DNA from: an uncultured Clostridia bacterium
Lineage (GTDB): Bacteria > Bacillota > Clostridia > Christensenellales > Aristaeellaceae
DNA: 9,852 nucleotides
Direction of reading: 5' to 3'
NCBI GenBank assembly: GCA_934647165.1
Contig: CAKUFA010000050.1
Coordinates: 1 to 9,852, forward strand
The notes beneath the pieces were generated by a model. It was not told the origin of the DNA and made no database searches. It saw only the letters and a program-made list of their open reading frames with translations. The position numbers and the translations under genes were made by a program. Position 1 is the stretch's first letter; each line of letters opens with the position of its first letter. Positions 1 through 6,047 of the stretch are shown one piece after another.

Positions 1-75
1 CAGGGCCTGCGTTTCGCTATCCGTGAGGGTGGCCGCACGGTTGGTTCCGGCGTTGTGGCGAAGGTTATCGAGTAA
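1..75 (+). CDS. tuf: Elongation factor Tu, C-terminal end (partial)
   Basis: The window opens inside an open frame of 24 codons ending in TAA at 73-75. The residues QGLRFAIREGGRTVGSGVV, then AKVIE, are the invariant end of bacterial EF-Tu (third beta-barrel domain). EF-Tu is the GTPase that delivers aminoacyl-tRNA to the ribosome. Only the last ~24 of roughly 400 residues are visible, so nothing can be said about its GTPase motifs. Its position just ahead of rpmG-secE-nusG is a common Clostridia arrangement. A hairpin follows the stop codon. Confidence 0.95.
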   Translation, partial: QGLRFAIREGGRTVGSGVVAKVIE

Positions 76-81
76 TTTACT

Positions 82-130
82 CGCCGGGGGCGGCGTTTGA
101 AACCGCACCCCGGCGGGCATTTCCGGTTTT
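82..130 (+). terminator. GC-rich hairpin after tuf, probable intrinsic terminator
   Basis: An 8-bp stem, CGCCGGGG (82-89) with CCCCGGCG (108-115), continues inward as GCGG (90-93) with CCGC (103-106) after one bulged A at 107. It is followed by GGCATTTCCGGTTTT. The stem is very stable, but the T-rich tail is interrupted and distant, so termination may be partial and allow some read-through into rpmG. Confidence 0.5.
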
Positions 131-180
131 CATTGATGAAGTGATAACCGACACAATGCTTAAGGCAGGAGGTGTCCCAA

Positions 181-342
181 GTGGCAAATGCCGCTCGTAC
201 CAAGGTTTGCCTGGCCTGCACGGAGTGCAAGCAGCGCAACTATAACAACATGAAGAACAAGAAGAACACCCCGGATCGCATTGAGCTCATGAAGTATTGC
301 CCTTTCTGCAAGAAGCACACCGCTCATCGCGAAACGAAGTAA
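181..342 (+). CDS. rpmG: 50S ribosomal protein L33, zinc-ribbon form
   Basis: This 53-residue protein starts at GTG, chosen because AGGAGGTG (167-174) lies just upstream and the reading begins with the family's usual N-terminus. L33 is a small protein of the large ribosomal subunit near the E site. Two CxxC pairs, C13-T-E-C16 and C40-P-F-C43, form the zinc-binding (C+) ribbon, with the family motifs RNYNNMKNKKN and PDRIELMKYCP between and around them. An extra cysteine sits at position 10. The length matches the family. The tuf-rpmG-secE-nusG order supports the call. It ends 35 bases before secE, so the two are probably co-transcribed. Confidence 0.95.
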   Translation: MANAARTKVCLACTECKQRNYNNMKNKKNTPDRIELMKYCPFCKKHTAHRETK

Positions 343-377
343 GTCCCCCCAACGACGGCGTGAGGATGTGATTAGAA

Positions 378-659
378 ATGGCTGAGGAGAACAAGGCGGT
401 TGCCGCGCAGGAGAAGAAAACCCCTGCGAAACAGGCTAACACCAAGGGGAACAAGTTCCTCAACTGGTGCAAGCGTCTCCCTTCCCGGATCGCTACCCCC
501 TTCAAGAACATGTGGTATGAGCTCAAGAAGGTGACCTGGCCGACCAAGCGTAAGCTGTGGGTGTACTCCGTGGTCGTGCTGGTGTTCATGCTCTTCATGA
601 GCATCGTCATCGGTCTGCTGGATATGGGTGCATCCGCGCTGATCCGGCTGCTGGTCTGA
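378..659 (+). CDS. secE: Preprotein translocase subunit SecE
   Basis: This 93-residue protein is the small SecE subunit of the SecYEG channel, which clamps SecY in the inner membrane. Residues 1-30 form a charged Lys/Ala-rich cytoplasmic extension. The amphipathic segment around 42-50 leads into the family signature ELKKVTWPT (48-56), followed by one transmembrane helix at about 61-81 (WVYSVVVLVFMLFMSIVIGL). Single-span SecE is the usual form outside the enteric bacteria. The start follows a Shine-Dalgarno-like GAGGATGTGAT at 363-373 (an interrupted match to GGAGGTGAT). nusG begins 23 bases after its stop, the classical secE-nusG pairing. Confidence 0.95.
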   Translation: MAEENKAVAAQEKKTPAKQANTKGNKFLNWCKRLPSRIATPFKNMWYELKKVTWPTKRKLWVYSVVVLVFMLFMSIVIGLLDMGASALIRLLV

Positions 660-682
660 TCCGGTAAAGTAGGAGAAATGAC

Positions 683-1219
683 ATGAGCGAAAGATCCAAC
701 GAAGCCTGCTGGTATGTTGTGCATACCTATTCCGGCTATGAAAACAAGGTCAAAGATACGCTGGAAAAGTCCGTTGAAAACAACGAGGCCATGCAAAAGC
801 TCATCTTTGACGTTCGCGTTCCCGTGGAGGACGTTATCGAGATCAAAAACGGCAAGCGCGTCAAGACGCAGCGCAAAGTATACCCCGGGTATGTGCTTGT
901 GCACATGATCGAGACCAGCGAAAGCTGGTACGTGGTGCGCAACACCCGCGGTGTGACTGGTTTTGTGGGCCCTGACAGCAAGCCCGTTGCCCTCACCGAG
1001 GCCGAAGTGGACATGATGCTGAACCCCGCCCCCAGCGGTGTGGAGTATGACATTGCCATCGGCGATACGGTGGACATTCTGTCCGGTTCGATGGAGAACC
1101 AGCAGGGCGTGGTCGAGGACATCGACACCATGCGCGGCAAGATCCGGGTCAGTGTGCAGATGTTTGGCCGGGCAACCCCGGCAGAGCTGGATCTGTCCCA
1201 GGTCAAAAAGGCGGACTGA
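683..1219 (+). CDS. nusG: Transcription termination/antitermination factor NusG
   Basis: This 178-residue NusG binds RNA polymerase and couples it to the ribosome or Rho. The N-terminal NGN domain covers about 8-115: WYVVHTYSGYE at the start, the signature KVYPGYVLVHM (65-75) and NTRGVTGFVG (87-96). The C-terminal KOW domain spans about 125-178 (IGDTVDILSG ... FGRATPAELDLSQVKK); the F161-G-R-A-T-P loop that in E. coli NusG contacts S10 and Rho is intact. The usual GPF/GPL turn of the KOW domain reads GSM (135-137), a small departure. AGGAG at 671-675 supports the start. An upstream ATG at 678 is out of frame with the domain. A 165-base structured leader separates it from rplK. Confidence 0.96.
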   Translation: MSERSNEACWYVVHTYSGYENKVKDTLEKSVENNEAMQKLIFDVRVPVEDVIEIKNGKRVKTQRKVYPGYVLVHMIETSESWYVVRNTRGVTGFVGPDSKPVALTEAEVDMMLNPAPSGVEYDIAIGDTVDILSGSMENQQGVVEDIDTMRGKIRVSVQMFGRATPAELDLSQVKKAD

Positions 1220-1384
1220 CGCTCGAATTTCCCGTTTTTTCAAGGCTTTTGCGCTGCGTGATTCAGCGCGGCGAAGCAGGCGGAGCAATCCGCTTTTCCG
1301 GCGTGCGGGCTATTGTCCCGCGCGTAACGTGGGAGGAAGTTGAAACGCTTCCGCGTGACCACATTTTTAGGAGGTGCCATTACC
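1220..1384 (+). promoter_or_regulatory. Structured leader ahead of rplK
   Basis: This 165-base gap holds no gene but four consecutive hairpins. (a) GCGCTG 1251-1256 pairs with CAGCGC 1264-1269. (b) AGGCGGA 1278-1284 pairs with TCCGCTT 1289-1295 around a GCAA (GNRA-type) loop and runs into TTTTCC, like a weak terminator. (c) 1301-1309 pairs with 1317-1325, about nine pairs including G-T wobbles, around a 7-base loop. (d) The L1-like site at 1329-1362 is listed separately. The stacking suggests post-transcriptional control or RNA processing between nusG and rplK. No convincing sigma-A promoter was found in the gap. The pairings are seen; the function is inferred. Confidence 0.5.
1327..1364 (+). 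promoter_or_regulatory. Candidate ribosomal protein L1 binding site upstream of rplK
   Basis: GTGG (1329-1332) pairs with CCAC (1359-1362). An asymmetric internal loop follows (GA on the 5' side, GCGTGA on the 3' side), then GGAAG (1335-1339) pairs with CTTCC (1348-1352). The GTGGGAGG ... TGACCACA pattern resembles the L1-binding helix of 23S rRNA (roughly GGUGGGAG ... GAAAUACCACC). L1 is known to repress its own L11-L1 operon by binding an mRNA mimic of that site. The rplK ribosome binding site AGGAGGTG (1369-1376) starts five bases after the motif ends, so bound L1 could block initiation. Confidence 0.65.
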
Positions 1385-1810
1385 ATGGCCAAGAAAGTTA
1401 CTGCGTACATCAAGCTGCAGGTGCAGGCTGCCAAGGCCACGCCCGCTCCGCCTATCGGCCCTGCGCTGGGCCAGCATGGCGTGAACATCCCCGGTTTCTG
1501 CAAGGAGTTCAACGAGCGTACCGCTAAGCAGGCAGGTCTGGTGATCCCCGTGGTCATCACCGTGTACTCCGACCGCACCTTCACCTTCATCACCAAGACC
1601 CCTCCGGTTCCGGTGCTGATCAAGAAGGCTCTGAACATGGAAACTGCCAGCGCCCGCCCCAACCGCGACAAGGTTGGCAAGCTGACCAAGGAGCAGGTCC
1701 GCGAGATTGCCACCACCAAGATGCCCGACCTGAACGCTGCCACGATTGAAGCTGCCATGAGCATGGTGGCCGGCACGGCTCGCAGCATGGGCATCACCGT
1801 GGAGGAATAA
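1385..1810 (+). CDS. rplK: 50S ribosomal protein L11
   Basis: This 141-residue L11 forms, with L10/L12, the GTPase-associated centre of the 50S subunit and binds 23S rRNA. The N-terminal domain carries the hallmark KLQVQAAKATPAPPIGPALGQ followed by HGVNIPGFCKEFN; the C-terminal RNA-binding domain runs from about residue 75 (NRDKVGKLTKEQVREIA ... AGTARSMGITVEE). Length matches E. coli L11 (142). The ATG at 1385 is chosen over an in-frame TTG at 1340 because AGGAGGTG at 1369-1376 lies 8 bases upstream of it and the protein then begins MAKKVTAYIKLQ like its homologues. Translation is probably repressed by L1 through the site immediately upstream. rplA follows after 75 bases. Confidence 0.96.
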   Translation: MAKKVTAYIKLQVQAAKATPAPPIGPALGQHGVNIPGFCKEFNERTAKQAGLVIPVVITVYSDRTFTFITKTPPVPVLIKKALNMETASARPNRDKVGKLTKEQVREIATTKMPDLNAATIEAAMSMVAGTARSMGITVEE

Positions 1811-1818
1811 GACCCTGT

Positions 1819-1831
1819 GGGGCTTTGCCCC
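1819..1831 (+). other. Small GC hairpin in the rplK-rplA spacer
   Basis: GGGGC (1819-1823) pairs with GCCCC (1827-1831) around a TTT loop, nine bases after the rplK stop codon. No T-tract follows, so it is not a terminator. It may protect or space the transcript ahead of the L1-like site. The pairing is plain; the role is unknown. Confidence 0.4.
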
Positions 1832-1838
1832 TTGATCA

Positions 1839-1871
1839 ATGTGGGAGGACATAGCGCCGTTAACACCACAT
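1839..1871 (+). promoter_or_regulatory. Second candidate L1 binding site, upstream of rplA
   Basis: ATGTGG (1839-1844) pairs perfectly with CCACAT (1866-1871). Inside, GA is unpaired, GG (1847-1848) can pair with CC (1857-1858), and the 3' side reads CCGTTAACACCACA. This repeats the GTGGGAGG ... ACCACAT architecture found before rplK and mimics the 23S rRNA L1 site. The rplA Shine-Dalgarno GGGAGG (1872-1877) begins directly at the end of the helix, an ideal place for autogenous translational repression by L1. Confidence 0.65.
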
Positions 1872-1885
1872 GGGAGGAAAGAAAC

Positions 1886-2575
1886 ATGAAGCATGGTAAG
1901 AAGTATCAGGACAGCGTGAAGCTGATCGACCATCTGAACCAGTATGATCCCAACGAAGCCTGCGACCTGGTTGTGAAGACCGGCAAGGCCAAGTTTGACG
2001 AGACGGTGGAAATCTCCATTCGCCTGGGCGTTGACCCCCGCCACGCTGACCAGCAGGTTCGCGGCGCTGTGGTGCTGCCTCATGGCACCGGCCGCAGCAT
2101 CCGCGTGCTGGTGATTGCCAAGGGTGAGAAGGCTAAGGAGGCGCAGGCCGCCGGTGCCGATTACGTTGGCGCTGAAGACATGATCGCCAAGATCCAGCAG
2201 GAAAACTGGTTCGACTTTGACGTTTGCGTGGCCACCCCTGACATGATGGGTCTGATTGGCCGCATCGGCCGTATCCTGGGCCCGAAGGGCTTGATGCCTA
2301 ACCCCAAGAGCGGCACCGTCACCATGGACGTGACCAAGGCTGTGAACGAGATCAAAGCCGGTAAGGTCGAGTATCGTCTGGACAAGACGGCCATCATCCA
2401 CTGCCCCATCGGCAAGGTTTCCTTCGGCACCGAAAAGCTGAATGAGAACCTGAAGGCTCTGATGGACGCCATCAACAAGGCGAAGCCCGCCGCTGCCAAG
2501 GGCACCTATGTGCGCTCCCTGTATCTGTCGAGCACCATGGGTCCGTCCGTGCGCGTGAACCCGCTGAAGTTCTGA
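1886..2575 (+). CDS. rplA: 50S ribosomal protein L1
   Basis: This 229-residue L1 binds the mobile L1 stalk of 23S rRNA at the ribosomal E site and usually represses its own operon. It begins MKHGKKYQDSVKLID; domain I includes KFDETVEISIRLGVDPRHADQ and VRGAVVLPHGTGRS. Domain II holds the signature GRIGRILGPKGLMPNPKSGTV, and the chain returns to domain I at GKVEYRLDKTAIIHCPIGKVSF, ending GPSVRVNPLKF. Length is normal. ATG 1886 is preferred to an in-frame GTG at 1817 because GGGAGG (1872-1877) sits 8 bases upstream and the longer form would translate the L1-like RNA site. It is the last gene of this operon, as a strong terminator follows. Confidence 0.96.
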   Translation: MKHGKKYQDSVKLIDHLNQYDPNEACDLVVKTGKAKFDETVEISIRLGVDPRHADQQVRGAVVLPHGTGRSIRVLVIAKGEKAKEAQAAGADYVGAEDMIAKIQQENWFDFDVCVATPDMMGLIGRIGRILGPKGLMPNPKSGTVTMDVTKAVNEIKAGKVEYRLDKTAIIHCPIGKVSFGTEKLNENLKALMDAINKAKPAAAKGTYVRSLYLSSTMGPSVRVNPLKF

Positions 2576-2587
2576 TTGCACACCCTG

Positions 2588-2631
2588 CATCCTCTCCGAA
2601 GATTGCCTTCGGAGAGGATGTTTGCGTTTTT
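2588..2631 (+). terminator. Strong intrinsic terminator after rplA
   Basis: A perfect 14-bp stem pairs CATCCTCTCCGAAG (2588-2601) with CTTCGGAGAGGATG (2607-2620) around a five-base loop, followed by TTTGCGTTTTT (2621-2631). It starts 12 bases after the rplA stop. It closes the rplK-rplA unit before any rplJ or rplL. Confidence 0.9.
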
Positions 2632-2708
2632 GGAAAAAAAGAGCCTGCCAGTGGGGGAAAAGGCGGGTTCATTCCGCAGGAATATGTGCCGAAAACAAAA
2701 AGTTTTTC

Positions 2709-2737
2709 TGGTCAGATGGGGAAAAGTGCGGTAAAAT
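2709..2737 (+). promoter_or_regulatory. Candidate sigma-A promoter for the four-gene cluster
   Basis: TGGTCA (2709-2714; 4 of 6 to TTGACA) and TAAAAT (2732-2737; 5 of 6 to TATAAT) are separated by 17 bases. They lie in an A/T-rich stretch between the rplA terminator and the next gene, where a promoter would be expected. The -35 match is only moderate. Confidence 0.45.
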
Positions 2738-2756
2738 AAAATAAGAGGTGAAAAAA

Positions 2757-3245
2757 ATGCCTTGGCGTGAAGCGCGTGCATTGCTGGAGAATTTGACACC
2801 CTTGCGGACAGATTGTGGAAAAGTGTGCGGAAGCGCATGCTGCAAGTCGCTGGATGCGGAAGAAACGGGTATGCTCCTGTTCCCGGGGGAAGAAGACGAA
2901 TATGACTTGCTGCCCGAATGGCGGCTGAAACAGACTCCATCCGGTGTGCTGGCTATTTGTACCGGAAAATGTGACCGCGCCAGTCGTCCGCTGGCGTGCA
3001 GGATGTTCCCGCTTCTGCCAACCCTGCGTGAGGATGGAGTGCATGTGGCAGTGGATGCACGCGCACGGGCGGTATGTCCCCTGGCACGGCAAGGCAAAAA
3101 CGCCATGGATGCGGCGTTTGTGCAGGCAGTGCGGAAAGCGGGGGAAATGCTGGCCGAAGATCCTGCGCAGCGTGCTTTTCTGCAAAGGCTGACGGAGAGC
3201 CAGGACGAATGGAATGCACTGAGAAAGAAGCTGAGGGGTCAATGA
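2757..3245 (+). CDS. YkgJ-like cysteine-cluster protein
   Basis: This 162-residue cytoplasmic protein has eight cysteines in the pattern of the YkgJ family, described as putative zinc- or iron-chelating. C20, C24, C28 and C29 lie in DCGKVCGSACC; C68 and C72 in CTGKC; C81 in RPLACRMFP, whose RPxxCRxFP core is the strongest family signature; and C107 in VCPLA. The C-terminal third (about 115-162) is charged and helical, without cysteines. ATG 2757 is chosen because GAGGTG (2745-2750) sits six bases upstream; an in-frame GTG at 2748 would use part of that ribosome binding site. It heads a run of same-strand genes, with the methyltransferase 53 bases downstream. Biochemical role is unknown for the family; a metal or Fe-S site is inferred. 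Confidence 0.8.
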   Translation: MPWREARALLENLTPLRTDCGKVCGSACCKSLDAEETGMLLFPGEEDEYDLLPEWRLKQTPSGVLAICTGKCDRASRPLACRMFPLLPTLREDGVHVAVDARARAVCPLARQGKNAMDAAFVQAVRKAGEMLAEDPAQRAFLQRLTESQDEWNALRKKLRGQ

Positions 3246-3298
3246 GCCCGGAGGCAGGAAACGGCACCTGATTACACCGAAAGCGGGGAGAAGACACC

Positions 3299-4507
3299 AT
3301 GTTCCACCAGGCGGAAGCGAAACATGAAATAATCGGCACAGGCAACACGCAGCTATGCCAGGGCGACAGCACAACGATGGATTTGTCACAGTGGCGCGGA
3401 AAAGTGCAGTGCGTGTATATGGATCCGCCATTTATGACCGGTGAGCAGTTTCTGCGCCGACGCCCCGTGGGGGAAGAAGGCTGGCGTACGGGCAAACAGT
3501 CCATTCAGCTGCCTGCCTATACAGATAAATTTCCCAGCCGCGAAGCCTATTTGGATTTTCTGCGCAGACTGTGCGACCAGGCCAAGATGCTCCTTGCCCC
3601 CACCGGCATGCTGGCCTTGCATTTGGACTGGCGCTCCGCACCCTATGGCCGAATGATCTGTGACCAGGTGCTGGGAGAAAAGCTGTTCATGAACGAAATC
3701 ATTTGGTCCTATGAAAGCGGCGGACGATCCATGAACCGCTTCAGCCGCAAGCATGATACCATCCTGCTGTATGCCAGAAGCAGGGACGTGCGGTTTGACA
3801 TTAGCCGCGTGGCACTCAAACGGGATGAAGTTCGCAAGAACCACATGCGCCGGGAAGTGGACGAGCAGGGACGCGCGTTCCGCAGCATTCGAAGCGGGGG
3901 CAAGGTATACAGGTATTATGATGATGAGCCCGTTTATCCGGGGGATGTGTGGACGGACATCAGTCATTTGCAACAGCGCGACCCTGAGCGCACGGGATAT
4001 GCGACGCAAAAACCGCAAAAACTGCTGGAGCGCATTTTGCTGCCGGTGACGCAGTCCGGCGAGCTGGTGGCCGACCTGTGCTGCGGCAGCGGAACAACCC
4101 TTGCTGCGGCACAGAGCATCGGCTGCCGCGGCCTGGGCATTGACCAACATGGGGATGCATTGTCGGTCACAGCGGCGCGGCTGAAGGGCGACTTTGCAGT
4201 GGATGCGCCAACAGCAAGCGGAGACGCGGTGCTGGATGCGGTTTTTGACCCGGACAAGGGAATGGTGACGCTGATGGGCTTCACTGCGCCGGGTGAATGG
4301 CCGCAAAGCGCTGACCCGCTGGCACAGGTGGAACAGTGGAGCGCCGGCAGGCTGAGGTCGGACGGCACGTTTTATGCGCAGGAAAACCTGACCAGAAGCT
4401 ACGTCAGCCCGGGGTTGCCGGTGTGGGCGCTGATTCCCGAAGGAGAGGGCGAAGCAGCGGTACGGGTGACGGATGCGCGCGGACGGCGATGGTTGTTCAA
4501 AGCCTGA
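3299..4507 (+). CDS. Orphan site-specific DNA methyltransferase (N4-cytosine/N6-adenine, beta class)
   Basis: This 402-residue protein is predicted to methylate an amino group of adenine or cytosine using S-adenosylmethionine. The catalytic motif D42-P-P-F45 comes first, and the cofactor motif DLCCGSGTTLAAA (259-271) late, with TGYATQKPQKLLERI (232-246) just before it. This order defines the beta class, which includes type III Mod subunits. Residues about 140-230 (GGRSMNRFSRKHDTILLYAR, then a basic stretch and VWTDISHL) probably include target recognition. The usual F-x-G-x-G reads CCGSG. Residues about 300-402 form an extension with no motif I recognise. GGGGAG (3285-3290) supports the start. 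No restriction endonuclease or specificity gene is adjacent, so it appears to be an orphan; epigenetic or self-protection roles are open. Confidence 0.85.
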   Translation: MFHQAEAKHEIIGTGNTQLCQGDSTTMDLSQWRGKVQCVYMDPPFMTGEQFLRRRPVGEEGWRTGKQSIQLPAYTDKFPSREAYLDFLRRLCDQAKMLLAPTGMLALHLDWRSAPYGRMICDQVLGEKLFMNEIIWSYESGGRSMNRFSRKHDTILLYARSRDVRFDISRVALKRDEVRKNHMRREVDEQGRAFRSIRSGGKVYRYYDDEPVYPGDVWTDISHLQQRDPERTGYATQKPQKLLERILLPVTQSGELVADLCCGSGTTLAAAQSIGCRGLGIDQHGDALSVTAARLKGDFAVDAPTASGDAVLDAVFDPDKGMVTLMGFTAPGEWPQSADPLAQVEQWSAGRLRSDGTFYAQENLTRSYVSPGLPVWALIPEGEGEAAVRVTDARGRRWLFKA

Positions 4508-4559
4508 GGAAACCGACAAGACGTCCGCTACGCGCGAACGATGAGCTTAGGAGGCGTTT

Positions 4560-5279
4560 ATGCACACGCTTCAATCAATGATTGACGAATGTCACCGCAT
4601 TGTCTTCTTTGGCGGTGCAGGTATCAGCACGGAATCGGGCATTCCGGATTTCCGCAGTGTGGACGGGCTGTATCATCAGCGGTACGAGTGGCCGCCGGAG
4701 GAAATCCTCAGCCACACCTTTTTTATGGAGCGGCCGGAAGCGTTTTTCCGCTTTTACCGGGAGAAGATGCTGCCGTTGGACGCACAGCCGAATGCTGCGC
4801 ACCGGAAGCTGGCGGAACTGGAGCGTGTGGGTCGCCTGCAGGCGGTGGTGACGCAGAACATTGACGGTTTGCATCAGAAAGCGGGGAGCCGGTATGTGCT
4901 GGAGCTGCATGGCAGCATCTGGCGCAATCACTGCATGGCCTGCGGCAAGGCGTTCACCCCACAGCAGGTGCGGGATGATCCGCGGCCTGTGCCGCTATGC
5001 GACTGCGGCGGGCGCATCAAACCGGATGTGGTGCTCTATGAGGAAGGACTGGACGAGGAAACGGTGGCTTCGGCTATCCATGCCATTCGCACAGCGGATA
5101 TGCTGATTGTGGCAGGCACAAGCCTGACGGTGTATCCGGCGGCAGGACTGCTGCGATATTTCCGGGGGAAACATCTGGTGCTGATTAACCGGGATGTGAC
5201 GCCCGTGGACAGCGCGGCGGAATTGGTAATTCATGACAGGGTGGGACAGGTACTGTCACAAATTGAGGCGAAACCCTGA
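4560..5279 (+). CDS. NAD-dependent protein deacylase, Sir2 family (sirtuin)
   Basis: This 239-residue sirtuin removes acyl groups from lysine, consuming NAD+ and releasing nicotinamide. The Rossmann start carries GGAGISTESGIPDFRS (18-33); TQNIDGLH (98-105) lines the NAD/nicotinamide pocket; H117 in LHGSIWRN is the catalytic base. A small zinc domain holds C125-x2-C128 and C147-D-C149, so the second pair is CxC rather than the usual CxxC. GGRIKPDVVLYEE, GTSLTVYPAAG (186-196) and LVLIN (206-210) complete the fold. Length is typical of bacterial sirtuins (CobB/Sir2Tm). AGGAGG at 4550-4555 precedes the start. It lies 52 bases after the methyltransferase and 24 before the nitroreductase-like gene. 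All core catalytic residues are present; the substrates are unknown. Confidence 0.93.
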   Translation: MHTLQSMIDECHRIVFFGGAGISTESGIPDFRSVDGLYHQRYEWPPEEILSHTFFMERPEAFFRFYREKMLPLDAQPNAAHRKLAELERVGRLQAVVTQNIDGLHQKAGSRYVLELHGSIWRNHCMACGKAFTPQQVRDDPRPVPLCDCGGRIKPDVVLYEEGLDEETVASAIHAIRTADMLIVAGTSLTVYPAAGLLRYFRGKHLVLINRDVTPVDSAAELVIHDRVGQVLSQIEAKP

Positions 5280-5303
5280 GAGAAAGGAAAGGGGGGCGCG
5301 TCA

Positions 5304-6047
5304 ATGGTAACGCTTGACGCCATGTTCCCGGCTGTGCAGAAAAAACGGCTGTTGAAAGCCGCGGAAAGCCGCTATGCCTGCCGTGCCTTTGCGGGGGCGC
5401 TATCCACCGGGGATTGGGCGGCGATGAGCTATGTAGCCCAGCGCTATGCCCTGCCCGGGGCAAGATTGATGCTGCTGCACGTGCCGGAAAGCCTATTCAC
5501 CGGGACGCTGCTGAACATGGGACGCGTGAGCGGCTGCACGGCGGTTGCCGCAGTAATTGCGGATTCAGCTGTGGCGCAAAGCCGCATCCATGCGGGCGTC
5601 CTGGGCGAGGCGCTGTGCCTGGAGGCAACGGCGCAGGGGCTGGGGAGCTGCTGGATCAGCGGCACGTATCGCAAAAAACAACTGACGACGCCTTTGCGGG
5701 ACGGCGAGGCGGTACTGGCCGTGATTGCCCTTGGAAAACCTGCGCGGCGCGTGCAGGCATCACGCAAACGGAAGCCTGTGGAGAAGTTTTGCCGGGGCAA
5801 CATTATGCTGTGGCCTGCGGCACTGCGGAAGGTGTCGGAAGCGGTGCGGCTTGCGCCATCCGCTATGAACCTGCAACCGGTGACCATGGCGCTGGAGCAG
5901 GGGCGCTTTACCTTTGATGCGCCGGATCGAGCGGCGCTGGATTTGGGGATTGCCCTTTGCCATGGAGAACTGGCTATGGACTTTCCCCATGCATGGCACT
6001 TTGCGGGCACGCGAAAAGAACCTGCCGCATGGGTGACGCAAGCATGA
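5304..6047 (+). CDS. Nitroreductase-like flavoprotein (TM1586 type)
   Basis: This 247-residue soluble protein resembles the putative TM nitroreductase group, in which both halves of an FMN-binding nitroreductase fold sit in one chain. An opening SRYACRAF (22-29) replaces the usual S-R-R-S-x-R-x-F phosphate-binding start. GVLGEALCLEATAQGLGSCWISG (98-120, read as GVLGEALCLEATA then QGLGSCWISG) is the central nitroreductase helix and loop. VRLAPSAMNLQPV (181-193) is the most diagnostic motif, and LDLGIALCHGEL (212-223) the C-terminal helix. The likely role is NAD(P)H-dependent, FMN-linked reduction; the substrate is unknown. The ribosome binding site is weak (AAAGGGGGG around 5288). It is the last gene of the four-gene run. 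Confidence 0.78.
   Translation: MVTLDAMFPAVQKKRLLKAAESRYACRAFAGALSTGDWAAMSYVAQRYALPGARLMLLHVPESLFTGTLLNMGRVSGCTAVAAVIADSAVAQSRIHAGVLGEALCLEATAQGLGSCWISGTYRKKQLTTPLRDGEAVLAVIALGKPARRVQASRKRKPVEKFCRGNIMLWPAALRKVSEAVRLAPSAMNLQPVTMALEQGRFTFDAPDRAALDLGIALCHGELAMDFPHAWHFAGTRKEPAAWVTQA

Noticed and set aside
129..157. Promoter TTCATT-17-CACAAT ahead of rpmG
   Set aside because: The -35 matches 3 of 6 and the -10 lacks its first T; too weak to call, though some promoter after the tuf hairpin is plausible.
1340..1384. TTG start extending rplK by 15 residues
   Set aside because: It would translate through the L1-like site and the AGGAGGTG ribosome binding site; L11 homologues begin at the ATG at 1385.
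1817..1885. GTG start extending rplA by 23 residues
   Set aside because: It would cover the L1-like RNA site and its own Shine-Dalgarno; ATG 1886 gives the normal L1 N-terminus.
2748..2756. GTG start for the Cys-cluster protein
   Set aside because: The GTG is part of the GAGGTG ribosome binding site that serves ATG 2757.
4560..5279. Sirtuin plus methyltransferase as an anti-phage defence system
   Set aside because: The sirtuin is a standard-length deacylase with an intact zinc domain, not a SIR2 NADase effector fused or paired to HerA, TIR or STAND-type proteins, and no restriction nuclease is present.
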